Shown here one piece after another: positions 1 through 7,896 of a DNA stretch of 64,000 nt (its first letter is position 1; the number at the start of each line of letters is the position of its first letter). The position numbers and the translations under genes are program-made. Under the pieces are notes generated by a model. The model had not been told where the DNA came from and searched no databases. It saw only the letters and a program-made list of their open reading frames with translations. This stretch comes from Porphyromonas pasteri (GTDB lineage: Bacteria > Bacteroidota > Bacteroidia > Bacteroidales > Porphyromonadaceae): positions 1 to 64,000 of the forward strand of contig NZ_BMPU01000003.1 in the NCBI RefSeq assembly GCF_014647755.1. The letters are read 5' to 3'.

Positions 1-32
1 TCATCCTGAGCCAGGATCAAACTCTTCATTGT
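1..32 (-). rRNA. 16S rRNA, 5' end only (partial)
   Basis: Read on the minus strand, the first 32 bases end in the universal 16S start, AGAGTTTGATCCTGGCTCAG followed by GATGA. Aligning this to E. coli numbering puts nucleotide 1 near position 32. The rest of the gene lies left of the window. Two tandem promoters sit about 230 and 340 bases upstream. Confidence 0.97.
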
Positions 33-259
33 CAATATTTTTATTGTACTTTGTTCTGTTTGTCTTGCTCTAAAAATGATTCTTGCTTCAGATTTATTAG
101 TGTATCTCTACCTAAGTAAAGGTCGTAATTGACGGTTAGGTCTTCATTTCCCTAAACGTTTGTTACTACACTTCTGTTTGTCAATATCAATTATCTCAAA
201 GATCTCTCAAAGTCAAACTACCCGCGTCACCGCTAGGCCGTTCGTTTCTTTTGCGAGTG

Positions 260-291
260 CAAAGATAAAGCAAAGTTTTCACTCCACCAAA
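260..291 (-). promoter_or_regulatory. rRNA operon promoter P1
   Basis: Minus strand: TTTG (291-288), a 20-base spacer, then TATCTTTG (267-260). This fits the Bacteroidetes -33/-7 consensus exactly. Transcription would start near 253, leaving a leader of about 220 nt before 16S. Confidence 0.85.
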
Positions 292-368
292 TCTTGAGTG
301 AAACTTTTTCGTTACCACTCTCGATCTAAACCCTGTCATTCGCTGCTCGTCCGCCTGACTTGCGACTG

Positions 369-401
369 CAAAGATACAGCAATAATCCCCGTACTTCCAA
401 A
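369..401 (-). promoter_or_regulatory. rRNA operon promoter P2
   Basis: Minus strand: TTTG (401-398), a 21-base spacer, then TATCTTTG (376-369), a second good -33/-7 pair about 109 bases upstream of P1. The -33 box lies on the border of the dispersed element at about 401-720. Confidence 0.75.
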
Positions 402-720
402 TAGAGACGGTTGCCGAAAGTCCTGCCCTCTATTTAGAGTGCTAAGGCATCGCACGCCCAGCTCCCCGATATACCCCTCCGAAGTGATACGCAAGCCCTT
501 CGCCTTATCGCAAATACTCCTCTTATTCAGCGGAGGGAAAAGTATCGTTCTCGTGAAGAAAAAAGCGCCTTCCCGTAGTGGTATTCTTCTATCTATGCAC
601 GTAGTCTTAAAGACTAGGCACGTAAACCCAAATATCCACGTACGTAGATTTATCGTCCACGTACGTAGTCCAAACATTTCTGCCACTCGTCCACAACTTT
701 TATCCCTACGCAGAACAACA
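401..720 (-). repeat. Dispersed ~320-bp element, copy A
   Basis: This is a non-coding stretch that, read on the minus strand, matches 18689-19005 and 53789-54112 almost throughout. Shared landmarks are GCGTAGGGA at one end, four TACGTACGTGG-like palindromes spaced 21-22 bases, a run of T next to CTTC, ATATCGGGGAGCTGGG, and a GATGCCTTAG segment at the other end. Open frames across it on both strands are not conserved in the other copies. It lies between the rRNA promoters and a 22-bp array. Confidence 0.85.
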
Positions 721-800
721 ACCTAAATAGAGGTCGCTTCACAAAGCTATATAGCTTTCTTCACCGTCCTATATAGCTCTACCCACGCACCCATATATCT
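721..800 (+). repeat. 22-bp palindrome array, about 4 units
   Basis: Degenerate palindromic cores such as AGCTATATAGCT (745-756) and TCCTATATAGCT (767-778) recur every 22 bases, with weaker units at about 721 and 789. The array directly touches copy A of the dispersed element, as also seen for copies B and C. Positions 800-970 hold nothing recognisable. Confidence 0.75.
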
Positions 801-970
801 ACATAGGAACTCCGCACACTTACTTCTCCCCGCGAGCACTCCACTTCTCGCGCGCGTACATTATATAATTGGGAGCAGAGCTGAAGATTAGCTACTCCCA
901 CACCGTCCGCATGCGACAGAAGCTCTGACTGCGACACCATCCCAAAGCCCTATAGAAGGACATAATATCA

Positions 971-1072
971 ACCTATATTGGTCAGTGAGTCGACCTATAT
1001 TGGTCGTCGTGCGAACCTATATAGGTTGTTGATGCGACCTATATAGGTCAACCCAGCGACCAATATAGGTTC
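971..1072 (+). repeat. 22-bp array, ACCTATATAGGTC type, 5 units
   Basis: Units begin at 971, 993, 1015, 1037 and 1059, an exact 22-base period. Each is a 13-base near-palindrome (consensus ACCTATATWGGTC) plus a 9-base variable spacer that often ends in GCG or TCG. The sequence is non-coding. Positions 1073-1190 hold nothing else I can name. Confidence 0.9.
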
Positions 1073-1190
1073 ACATCACCCTCTATGCGAAGGTCTCGAA
1101 AACACCCCTGTAAGAGACGACTTCCCCACCCCACTAATGCGCCTCGTCATTATGGGGCCTCACAGATGAAGCTCAAGAGATCCAGTCACA

Positions 1191-1316
1191 AACAACTATT
1201 GGTCTGCATATGAACGACTATTGGTTTGAGGGGCAAACAACTATTCGTTTCGTATGCGAATAACTATTCGTTTGTACCCCAAACAACTATTGAACCAGAC
1301 GCAAACAACTATTGCT
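1191..1316 (+). repeat. 22-23-bp array, AACAACTATT type, 6 units
   Basis: Units start at 1191, 1213, 1236, 1259, 1282 and 1304 (steps 22, 23, 23, 23, 22). The core is AACAACTATTSGTTT, an imperfect inverted repeat (AAAC...GTTT). The core sequence differs completely from the neighbouring array, but the repeat length is the same. Confidence 0.88.
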
Positions 1317-1433
1317 TCACCCCACCTCCTCGCGAAGTATGATTTATACGCCTTCACTTAAGCAGGGAAAGCCCTGCGAAAAAGCAGTAGCGCATACACC
1401 TGCTCCTCACACTCCGATGCAGTCTTCCTACCA

Positions 1434-1464
1434 TTGCGGAGGTATCCGATTATCCATACCTTTG
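1434..1464 (+). promoter_or_regulatory. Promoter of the methyltransferase/DUF262-HNH unit
   Basis: TTG at 1434-1436, a 20-base spacer and TACCTTTG at 1457-1464 form a good -33/-7 pair. The predicted start near 1471 puts the whole structured region 1471-1752 into the transcript, ahead of the methyltransferase start at 1753. Confidence 0.75.
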
Positions 1465-1470
1465 CACTTG

Positions 1471-1752
1471 GAGTCGGGCAGAAGCGTCTGCCAATAGCAC
1501 TCCATCTTTAGTACTAACATAGCGTTTGCTATTTATTCGGAAAGTACCTTCGAACCTAGGAAATTCTAAGCTACGTCGCTCGAATAAGTCAGTGAACGCC
1601 TGCGCATAGCGTAGGCGTGACTTATCTCTTGTGACGTGGGCTATTCCTAGGGCCTGAAGGTACGGAGAGAGGCGCGTCTACGCTTCTCTTTGTACCCAAG
1701 CCCTGAGTAGCCCACCCGAGAGATAGCCAGCGCCCAATTATGCTATGCGCTT
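1471..1752 (+). ncRNA. Highly structured leader or small RNA with possible pseudoknot
   Basis: Between the promoter and the methyltransferase start I find many exact pairings. 1477-1482 pairs with 1487-1492. 1519-1523 pairs with 1528-1532. 1544-1551 and 1555-1562 pair with 1656-1663 and 1644-1651. A long hairpin 1584-1625 has CGC-ATA-GCG at its tip. 1666-1674 pairs with 1681-1689. 1636-1643 pairs exactly with 1708-1715, and 1623-1629 with 1719-1725. The last two helices cross the 1544-1663 helix, so either a pseudoknot or two alternative folds are possible. AGCGC 1729-1733 pairs with GCGCT 1747-1751 just before the start codon. No Rfam family was recognised by eye. Confidence 0.6.
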
Positions 1753-2751
1753 ATGGCAAACAACCAACTCTCTCAAGCCAAGAAGGGGAAGAAGGATGAA
1801 TTCTACACCCAGCTGGCGGACATCGACGCTGAGCTCAAGCACTATCGAGGACACTTCGCAGGCAAGACGGTGCTCTGCAACTGTGACGATCCTAGGATGA
1901 GCAACTTCTTCTACTACTTCGTCCTAAACTTCCATCACCTCGGTCTCAAGAAGCTCATCACGACCTGCTACAAGAATCAAAATCCAGATCTCTTCTCTGT
2001 CAGTGCGACCGAGCAGGCGGTCTACCTCGTCTACGAGGGAGAAGATATCGGCATACCACCTAACCCGAATATCGCTGGACTCGTGCATCCGCTGAAAGGG
2101 GATGGGGACTTCCGCAGTGAAGAGTGTATCGAGTTCCTCAAAGAAGCAGATATCGTCGTCACCAATCCTCCCTTCTCTCTCTTCCGTGAATACATCGCTC
2201 AGCTGATCGAATACCAGAAGAAGTTTATCATCATCGGTAATATAAATGCCGTCACCTATAAGGAGATCTTCCCTTTCGTACAGAGTGAGCAGATCTGGCT
2301 AGGGCCAAGCATTCATAGCGGAGACCGTGAGTTTGAGATACCAAGCAGTTACCCCCTGGAAGCTGCGAGTTCCCGCATAGATGGTGACGGGCGAAAATTC
2401 ATACGCATGAAGGGTGTACGTTGGTTTACCAACTTAGACTTTCCCCAACGTCACCAGGCACTTATCCTTCACAAGAAGTATAGGCCAGAGGAATACCCCC
2501 ACTACGATAACTACGATGCAATCAACGTAAATAAGACCGCTGATATTCCCTGTGACTATGACGGAGTAATGGGAGTACCCATTACCTACCTGGATAAGCA
2601 CAACCCCGATCAGTTCGAGATACTCGACGCGAATGACTTTATCATCGGGAATAGAGCTCCCCAAAAGCCCCATGGCCTAATTAAAGATAAGGATGGGAGT
2701 GTAGAAGGGCGAATCGTATACGCACGCATACTTATCCGTAAACGCAAATAG
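1753..2751 (+). CDS. EcoRI-family adenine-specific DNA methyltransferase
   Basis: Predicted SAM-dependent N6-adenine methyltransferase of the EcoRI methylase family (332 aa). Visible motifs: a CNCDDPRMSNFF segment at residues 42-53, typical of this family's N-terminal region, and the catalytic motif IV NPPF at 138-141. The DEFYTQ segment near residue 15 is also common in the family. The length matches EcoRI-type enzymes, and there is no signal peptide, so it is cytoplasmic. The next gene, a DUF262-HNH protein, starts 9 bases after the stop, which suggests co-transcription. The methylase may mark self DNA for that nuclease, although the recognition sequence cannot be read from the protein. The start codon directly follows a small hairpin (1729-1751) that could mask ribosome binding. 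Function is confident; the role as a restriction partner is inferred. Confidence 0.88.
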   Translation: MANNQLSQAKKGKKDEFYTQLADIDAELKHYRGHFAGKTVLCNCDDPRMSNFFYYFVLNFHHLGLKKLITTCYKNQNPDLFSVSATEQAVYLVYEGEDIGIPPNPNIAGLVHPLKGDGDFRSEECIEFLKEADIVVTNPPFSLFREYIAQLIEYQKKFIIIGNINAVTYKEIFPFVQSEQIWLGPSIHSGDREFEIPSSYPLEAASSRIDGDGRKFIRMKGVRWFTNLDFPQRHQALILHKKYRPEEYPHYDNYDAINVNKTADIPCDYDGVMGVPITYLDKHNPDQFEILDANDFIIGNRAPQKPHGLIKDKDGSVEGRIVYARILIRKRK

Positions 2752-2760
2752 CAAGAGCTT

Positions 2761-3894
2761 ATGAACATTCAACTCGTACACATTAAAGTCCGTGATCTAT
2801 TCAACGGATATCAAGACAACGGCGACAATGGTGTCGTCGCCTATGGAGGCAAGCTGGATGTACGCCCTGCCTACCAGCGCGAATTCGTCTACAAACCCGA
2901 GCAACAGCAAGCGGTCATCGATACCCTTAGCAAAGGCTACCCGCTAAACGTCATGTACTGGGCTGATCATGGGAATGGGCGCTATGAGCTCATCGATGGT
3001 CAGCAAAGAACGCTATCTATCTGCACCTTCCTCGATGGGGACTTCTCCTGTGCTGGACTCTTTGGCATCAAGCAGCCTCAGGCATTCCACACGCTTCCAG
3101 AGGACCTAAGGGTGCAACTTCTTGACTACGAACTCACCGTCTATATCTGCGATGGGACAGAGAGTGAGAAGCTCGAGTGGTTCAAGACCATCAATATCGC
3201 AGGCGAAGAGCTTACCGACCAAGAGCTACGCAATGCGGTCTATATAGGCCCCTGGGTATCAGATGCGAAGCGCTACTTCAGCAAGACGGGCTGTGCCGCT
3301 TACGGGCTTGGGAGCAAGTACCTCAAGGGAACAGCTAACCGACAGGACTACCTGGAGACCGTGATCTATTGGTATGGTGACCGAGAGAACCCCAAACAGA
3401 GCATCGAGGAGTGCATGATGAAGCACCAGCAGGATCCGAATGCCCAAGACCTTTGGGATTATTTCCGACGTGTCATCGAATGGGTCGAGCTGCTCTTCCC
3501 CACCTATCGCAAGGAGATGAAAGGGCTTCCCTGGGGGATCTATTACAACAGATACCACAAGAACACCTACGACCCAATAGCACTGGAGAAGGAGGTTGCC
3601 ACCCTGATGGCTGATGATGATGTGACTAAGAAGAGTGGCATCTATAAGTACGTCTTGGAGAAGGCGATCGGGAACGATGACCCGAGCCTGCTCGGCATCC
3701 GAGCCTTCAGCGACAGCCAAAAGCGCACCGTCTACGAGCAGCAGGGCGGGATCTGCACCTGCTGTGGGAAGAAGTACAAGTACGAGGAGATGGAGGGCGA
3801 CCACATCAAGCCTTGGAGCAAGGGCGGGAAGACCGAGATAGAGAATCTACAGATGCTTTGCCGAGACTGCAACCGCCGCAAGAGCAATAAGTAG
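2761..3894 (+). CDS. DUF262 and HNH nuclease (GmrSD-like), likely restriction partner
   Basis: This 377-aa protein has an N-terminal DUF262 domain (about residues 8-250) with the hallmark DGQQRT at 79-84 and an upstream RPAYQREFVY stretch. Its C-terminal zinc-type HNH nuclease (about 325-377) shows C332xxC335, the DHIKPW metal-binding segment at 347-352, and C367xxC370 followed by NRRKSNK. DUF262 proteins of the GmrS class are nucleotide-dependent, and fused DUF262-HNH proteins act in type IV restriction of modified phage DNA. Here the gene is coupled to an adenine methyltransferase rather than standing alone, which would suit either a methylation-protected restriction system or a nuclease that senses methyl marks. 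It starts 9 bases after the methylase stop, and strong hairpins follow it (3923-3947, 3979-4029). Confidence 0.85.
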   Translation: MNIQLVHIKVRDLFNGYQDNGDNGVVAYGGKLDVRPAYQREFVYKPEQQQAVIDTLSKGYPLNVMYWADHGNGRYELIDGQQRTLSICTFLDGDFSCAGLFGIKQPQAFHTLPEDLRVQLLDYELTVYICDGTESEKLEWFKTINIAGEELTDQELRNAVYIGPWVSDAKRYFSKTGCAAYGLGSKYLKGTANRQDYLETVIYWYGDRENPKQSIEECMMKHQQDPNAQDLWDYFRRVIEWVELLFPTYRKEMKGLPWGIYYNRYHKNTYDPIALEKEVATLMADDDVTKKSGIYKYVLEKAIGNDDPSLLGIRAFSDSQKRTVYEQQGGICTCCGKKYKYEEMEGDHIKPWSKGGKTEIENLQMLCRDCNRRKSNK

Positions 3895-3922
3895 CTACGG
3901 ATAGAGGTAGACAGCACACGGC

Positions 3923-3947
3923 CTCCTTGCCTTATTAGGCAAAGGAG
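3923..3947 (+). terminator. Hairpin after DUF262-HNH gene
   Basis: CTCCTTGCCT (3923-3932) pairs with AGGCAAAGGAG (3937-3947) with one bulged base and a TATT loop, 29 bases after the stop codon. There is no T tract, so it may be a processing or pausing hairpin ahead of the longer one at 3979. Confidence 0.5.
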
Positions 3948-3978
3948 TAGTCGCCACCTCTACACCATAATATATAAG

Positions 3979-4029
3979 GGAGAGCCCCAGCCGAATGATC
4001 TGACAGCAGACATTCGGCTGGGGCTCTCC
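3979..4029 (+). terminator. 19-bp perfect stem-loop
   Basis: GGAGAGCCCCAGCCGAATG (3979-3997) pairs perfectly with 4011-4029 around a 13-base loop. It closes the methyltransferase/nuclease unit; the following bases are only weakly T-rich. Positions 4030-4228 show nothing further. Confidence 0.7.
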
Positions 4030-4228
4030 TCCTACTTATCCTCGGTACCACTCAACACAAAGACTTCTCATACACGAGCCCGAAGTAGCGCAACGTGCGG
4101 TAGCATATACGCACCCTACATAAAGAAATTAAATAAGTATCCGCATGGGAACACACCATCTTTCAGATAATTAAAAAGCTATACAAGAGAAGTATAGCGC
4201 CCCTGAAGGGAGGTATTTACCAGCGGAC

Positions 4229-4258
4229 TTGCATAGGAAAGAAAGATTGCTACCTTTG
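4229..4258 (+). promoter_or_regulatory. Promoter of the RagAB-like operon
   Basis: TTG at 4229-4231, a 19-base spacer and TACCTTTG at 4251-4258. The predicted start near 4265 leaves an untranslated leader of about 278 nt before the SusC start at 4543. The leader opens with a hairpin (AGTCTG 4266-4271 with CAGACT 4282-4287). Confidence 0.75.
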
Positions 4259-4542
4259 CTCATAGAGTCTGATATAGCACACAGACTGCCATGGAGCGAG
4301 GGAGATCCGAGTACCACCTCCCCTCACATCGACAGACTGCACTACCACCAGACCGCAGGAATGCTTGTGGCAAGCGGCCGCATGCTCCTCAACAGAGCTC
4401 CTCATCTCGCAGTGGCACACACATCAAATATCACACGTCACATCTTTACCACAGCGAGATGACGACCGAGGAATCATCACCCAAGGGTCACACTCCCCCA
4501 CAGCAGTCTAACATCCGTTTCACCCTAATCACCACAAGTCTA

Positions 4543-7500
4543 ATGAGAAAGAGTTTACTCTTCGTCCTACTCCTCTGCATCTCTATAGGAGTAGCGTGGG
4601 CTCAGAAAAAGCAAGTCACCGTCACCGGTGTCGTCATCGCTGCAGATGACAAGGAGCCCGTGGTCGCCGCATCCGTGACCTGCGTCGAGTTCCCCTCCCA
4701 CGGGGTCTTGACCGACGTCAACGGGAAGTTCACACTCCGTCTCCCTGCCGAGGCTAAGACACTCAAGGTCTCCAGCATTGGCTACCTCACCCAGACCGTA
4801 GCCATCACGGGGCAAGAGCTCAAGATCACCCTAAAGAATGAGGAAAAGTCGATCGATAAGGTCGTCGTCGTCGCCTATGGTACGCAGACTAAGAACTCCT
4901 TCACGGGGTCAGCTGCTCGTATCGACGTCGCCAGCCTAACGAAGAAGACGGGATCTAATATCACCTCGGCTCTCGAAGGGGCTTCTCCTGGGGTCCAGGT
5001 CTTCACGACCAGCGGCCAGCCTGGTGCAGCCGCTACGGTACAGATCCGTGGTATCGGCTCTGTGAACTCCAGCACGTCACCTCTCTACGTCATCGACGGG
5101 GTACCCTACACCAGCCTCCTCAGCGGCTTCAACATGGCCGACGTCGAGAACCTCACGGTCCTCAAGGACGCTTCGGCTACCGCACTCTACGGGGCACGCG
5201 CTGCTAACGGGGTCGTCCTCATCACCACCAAGCAGGGTAAGGCTGGTCGTCTCTCCTTCGACGCCGAGATCAAGAGTGGGATCAATGTCCGCTACCTTCC
5301 CCAGTACGATGTCATCGACTCCCCTGAAGAATACATGGAGGTAGCCTATGAGGCCATGAAGAACACCTACGAACGCTTCGGCCTTAAGGACAAGCTTAAC
5401 CAGCTCTATACCAACCCCAACGCCAAGTTCGCCGCTGGCAAGACTATCGCTGATGCTCCTAAGAACGCAGCCGACCTGCTCTTCTTCCCTGGGATCCTCG
5501 CAGGTGGCGAAGATGCTACCGGTATCTGGGATCACTACAATCTCTGGAAGGCTGGCTCAGGTCAGATGATCGATGTGAACACGGGTAAGTTCAACAACAG
5601 CTACAAGCGCCTCTATACGCCTGAGTCTTGGCGTGATCACATCTTCCGCACCGGTCGCATCACGGAAACGAATGTACGCGTATCAGGTGGCTCTGAGAAG
5701 GTCAACTTCTCCTCCTCGCTGGGGTATCAGGACAACATCGGGTACTACATCAGCTCCGAATTCAATCGCCTGAACCTACGTAACAACGTCACCGTCCGCC
5801 CCACTAAGGACTTCAAGGTAAGCCTCGGCCTCGCCTACTCTCGCTCACTCGCTAAGAGCCCAGGCCAGGGGAGCAACTCCAACAACGGCTTCCAGTTCGT
5901 CAACCAGATCCCTGCGATCTACCCTGTCTTCGAGCATGACGCGAACGGGAACCTCGTCAATGACCCCAAGATCCCTGGCGGTAAGAGCTACGACTACGGT
6001 CAGACCTCCGAAGGTAGCCGTGCCTATGCTGGTGGTATCAACCCTGCTGGTGCTGTCCGCCTCGACCGCGACGAAGACCTCACGAACCTCACTACGGGGA
6101 ACCTCAACCTCGAGTATCGCTTCCTCAAGGACTTCAAGCTCGCCGTCACCTACGGCTTCCAGTCTACGGCCTCCAAGAACGAAACGCTGGCCAACCCCTA
6201 CTACGGGGATGCTGCGAAGATCGGCCGTATCTCCAATACGAATGAAAACGACTTCAGCTGGACGCTCAACGAGATCCTCTCTTGGGGCAAGACCTTCGGT
6301 GACCACACCGTGGATGCCTTCATCGCTCACGAAGCCACAAAGAACGAGCTCGACTTCCACTACTCGGGCAAGAAGAAGCTCATCCTCGGGAACGTAACCA
6401 CCCTCGATGACGGTCTCATCCGTGGTGATATCTCTGGCTACCGCCTGACCTACGCTATCGAGAGCTACTTCGGTCAAGCTCGCTACGACTATCAGAACAA
6501 GTACTACCTGAGCACCTCGGTTCGCCGAGATGGCTCTTCTCGCTTCGCTCCCGACTACCGTTGGGGTACCTTCGGCTCGGTAGGTGCCGCTTGGATCATC
6601 AGTAAGGAAAAGTTCCTCTCCTCGGTCAAGTGGATCAACAACCTCAAGCTCAAGGCCAGCTATGGTGTCCTGGGGAACCAGTCCCTGAACCTCGCCTATG
6701 GTAGTACTACTCCTAACTACTACCTCTACCACGACTTCTACGAAGTAGACAACTTCAATAACTCTCCCTCGTTCTCCTTCTACGCCAAGGGTAACAGTGC
6801 CCTGCAGTGGGAGCGCTCTGGCACCTTCAACGTGGGCTTCGAGTCTCGCCTCTTCAACGCTCTCGAGCTCAACGTCGACTACTTCGTCAAGACGACGGAC
6901 AACATGCTCTTCAAGAAGCAAGTCGCTCCTTCACTTGGCTATGCCTACTACCCTGTGAGCGAAGGTCGCCTGCGCAACAACGGGCTTGAAGTCGAGCTTA
7001 ACTGGGAGGCCTACAAGAGCAAGGACATCTCTGTGAACGTCCGCGCTAATGGTGGCTACTACAAGAACAAGATGCTCATCATGCCCGTCGACCCCTTCGG
7101 CGTACCCAAGCACTACGAGCTCCATGGCAACTATGCTTACAAGAAGGGTCACTCCGTACTCGACTACTATATGCCTATCTGGAAGGGTGTCAGCAATGAA
7201 GGGCTGCCTATGTGGAAGGCCTACACCTACAAGGATGCCAGTGGCAATGATGCCTACGTCACCGACTACGAAAAGTACATCAGCACGGGTGGTGACGCTA
7301 AGGCACTCACCGAGACGACGACTTCGGACTACAACAAGGCTGTCAACGAATTCGTCGGCAAGAGCGCTATCCCCGACTTCGTCGGTGGCTTCGGCTTCGA
7401 CGTGCAGATCAAGAACGTCAGCATCTCGACGAACTTCAGCTACGGCCTCGGCGGTTGGGGCTATGACGGTGTCTACGCTGAGCTGATGAGCAGCGGTAGC

Positions 7501-7866
7501 GTCATCGGTACCCGCAACTGGCACAAGGATATCCGCAACTACTGGAGCGCCGACAAGCACACCGATCTGCCTATCCTCACGCACAACGTGGAAGCAGTTA
7601 AGTTCGCTAACTCGACCTCTACGCGCTTCCTCACGAGCCGCTCCTTCCTCACGCTTAGCAATGCTCGTATCAGCTACGACCTGCCCAAGAGTCTGATGAA
7701 GCACCTCGGCCTCAACAGCGCCTCCGTCTACGTCAGCGGTGACAACCTCTTCCTCATCTCCGCTCGTAAGGGCTACGCTGCTATGACCAGCCTCAATGGG
7801 GGCTCAGGTACGAACCGCTACCTGCCTGTATCGACCTTCGTCGCAGGGGCACGCATCAGCTTCTAA
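4543..7866 (+). CDS. SusC/RagA-family TonB-linked outer membrane transporter
   Basis: A 1107-aa outer-membrane barrel transporter that would import a ligand handed over by its SusD partner, using TonB energy. An in-frame Met exists at 4291, but the start at 4543 gives a textbook signal peptide (MRKSLLFVLLL...GVAWAQ) and is preferred. Next come a carboxypeptidase-regulatory-like domain (about 25-110) and a TonB box/plug (about 110-230) with LYVIDGVPY and the ALYGARAANGVVLITTK segment, then the barrel, ending in aromatic ISF. The SusD-like gene starts 30 bases later. The pair resembles RagAB of P. gingivalis, which imports peptides; without glycosidase neighbours, a peptide-type substrate is plausible but unproven. 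Confidence 0.93.
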   Translation: MRKSLLFVLLLCISIGVAWAQKKQVTVTGVVIAADDKEPVVAASVTCVEFPSHGVLTDVNGKFTLRLPAEAKTLKVSSIGYLTQTVAITGQELKITLKNEEKSIDKVVVVAYGTQTKNSFTGSAARIDVASLTKKTGSNITSALEGASPGVQVFTTSGQPGAAATVQIRGIGSVNSSTSPLYVIDGVPYTSLLSGFNMADVENLTVLKDASATALYGARAANGVVLITTKQGKAGRLSFDAEIKSGINVRYLPQYDVIDSPEEYMEVAYEAMKNTYERFGLKDKLNQLYTNPNAKFAAGKTIADAPKNAADLLFFPGILAGGEDATGIWDHYNLWKAGSGQMIDVNTGKFNNSYKRLYTPESWRDHIFRTGRITETNVRVSGGSEKVNFSSSLGYQDNIGYYISSEFNRLNLRNNVTVRPTKDFKVSLGLAYSRSLAKSPGQGSNSNNGFQFVNQIPAIYPVFEHDANGNLVNDPKIPGGKSYDYGQTSEGSRAYAGGINPAGAVRLDRDEDLTNLTTGNLNLEYRFLKDFKLAVTYGFQSTASKNETLANPYYGDAAKIGRISNTNENDFSWTLNEILSWGKTFGDHTVDAFIAHEATKNELDFHYSGKKKLILGNVTTLDDGLIRGDISGYRLTYAIESYFGQARYDYQNKYYLSTSVRRDGSSRFAPDYRWGTFGSVGAAWIISKEKFLSSVKWINNLKLKASYGVLGNQSLNLAYGSTTPNYYLYHDFYEVDNFNNSPSFSFYAKGNSALQWERSGTFNVGFESRLFNALELNVDYFVKTTDNMLFKKQVAPSLGYAYYPVSEGRLRNNGLEVELNWEAYKSKDISVNVRANGGYYKNKMLIMPVDPFGVPKHYELHGNYAYKKGHSVLDYYMPIWKGVSNEGLPMWKAYTYKDASGNDAYVTDYEKYISTGGDAKALTETTTSDYNKAVNEFVGKSAIPDFVGGFGFDVQIKNVSISTNFSYGLGGWGYDGVYAELMSSGSVIGTRNWHKDIRNYWSADKHTDLPILTHNVEAVKFANSTSTRFLTSRSFLTLSNARISYDLPKSLMKHLGLNSASVYVSGDNLFLISARKGYAAMTSLNGGSGTNRYLPVSTFVAGARISF

Positions 7867-7896
7867 TTCGTCTCACCTCTTATACACCTATATACT

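Noticed and set aside
298-726. Open reading frames on both strands within element copy A (and matching frames in copies B and C)
   Set aside because: The frames are broken or shifted in the other copies, have no domain features, and lie in palindrome-rich repeat sequence next to rRNA promoters.
971-1316. CRISPR array
   Set aside because: Conserved units are only about 13 bases with 9-base spacers and are imperfect palindromes; no cas genes are present. The dimensions do not fit any CRISPR type.
1540-1730. HDV-like ribozyme, tmRNA or RNase P RNA for the structured leader
   Set aside because: The helix order differs from the HDV fold (the hairpin precedes the second helix strand), there is no tmRNA tag frame, and the conserved RNase P core sequences are missing.
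4291-4542. N-terminal extension of the first SusC protein from an earlier Met
   Set aside because: The extension would bury the signal peptide 84 residues inside the protein; the start at 4543 gives a normal exported N-terminus.
5845-6921. Long minus-strand frame (358 aa) opposite the SusC gene
   Set aside because: Val/Glu/Leu-rich translation typical of an antisense shadow of a GC-rich coding region; the plus strand encodes a clear SusC barrel.
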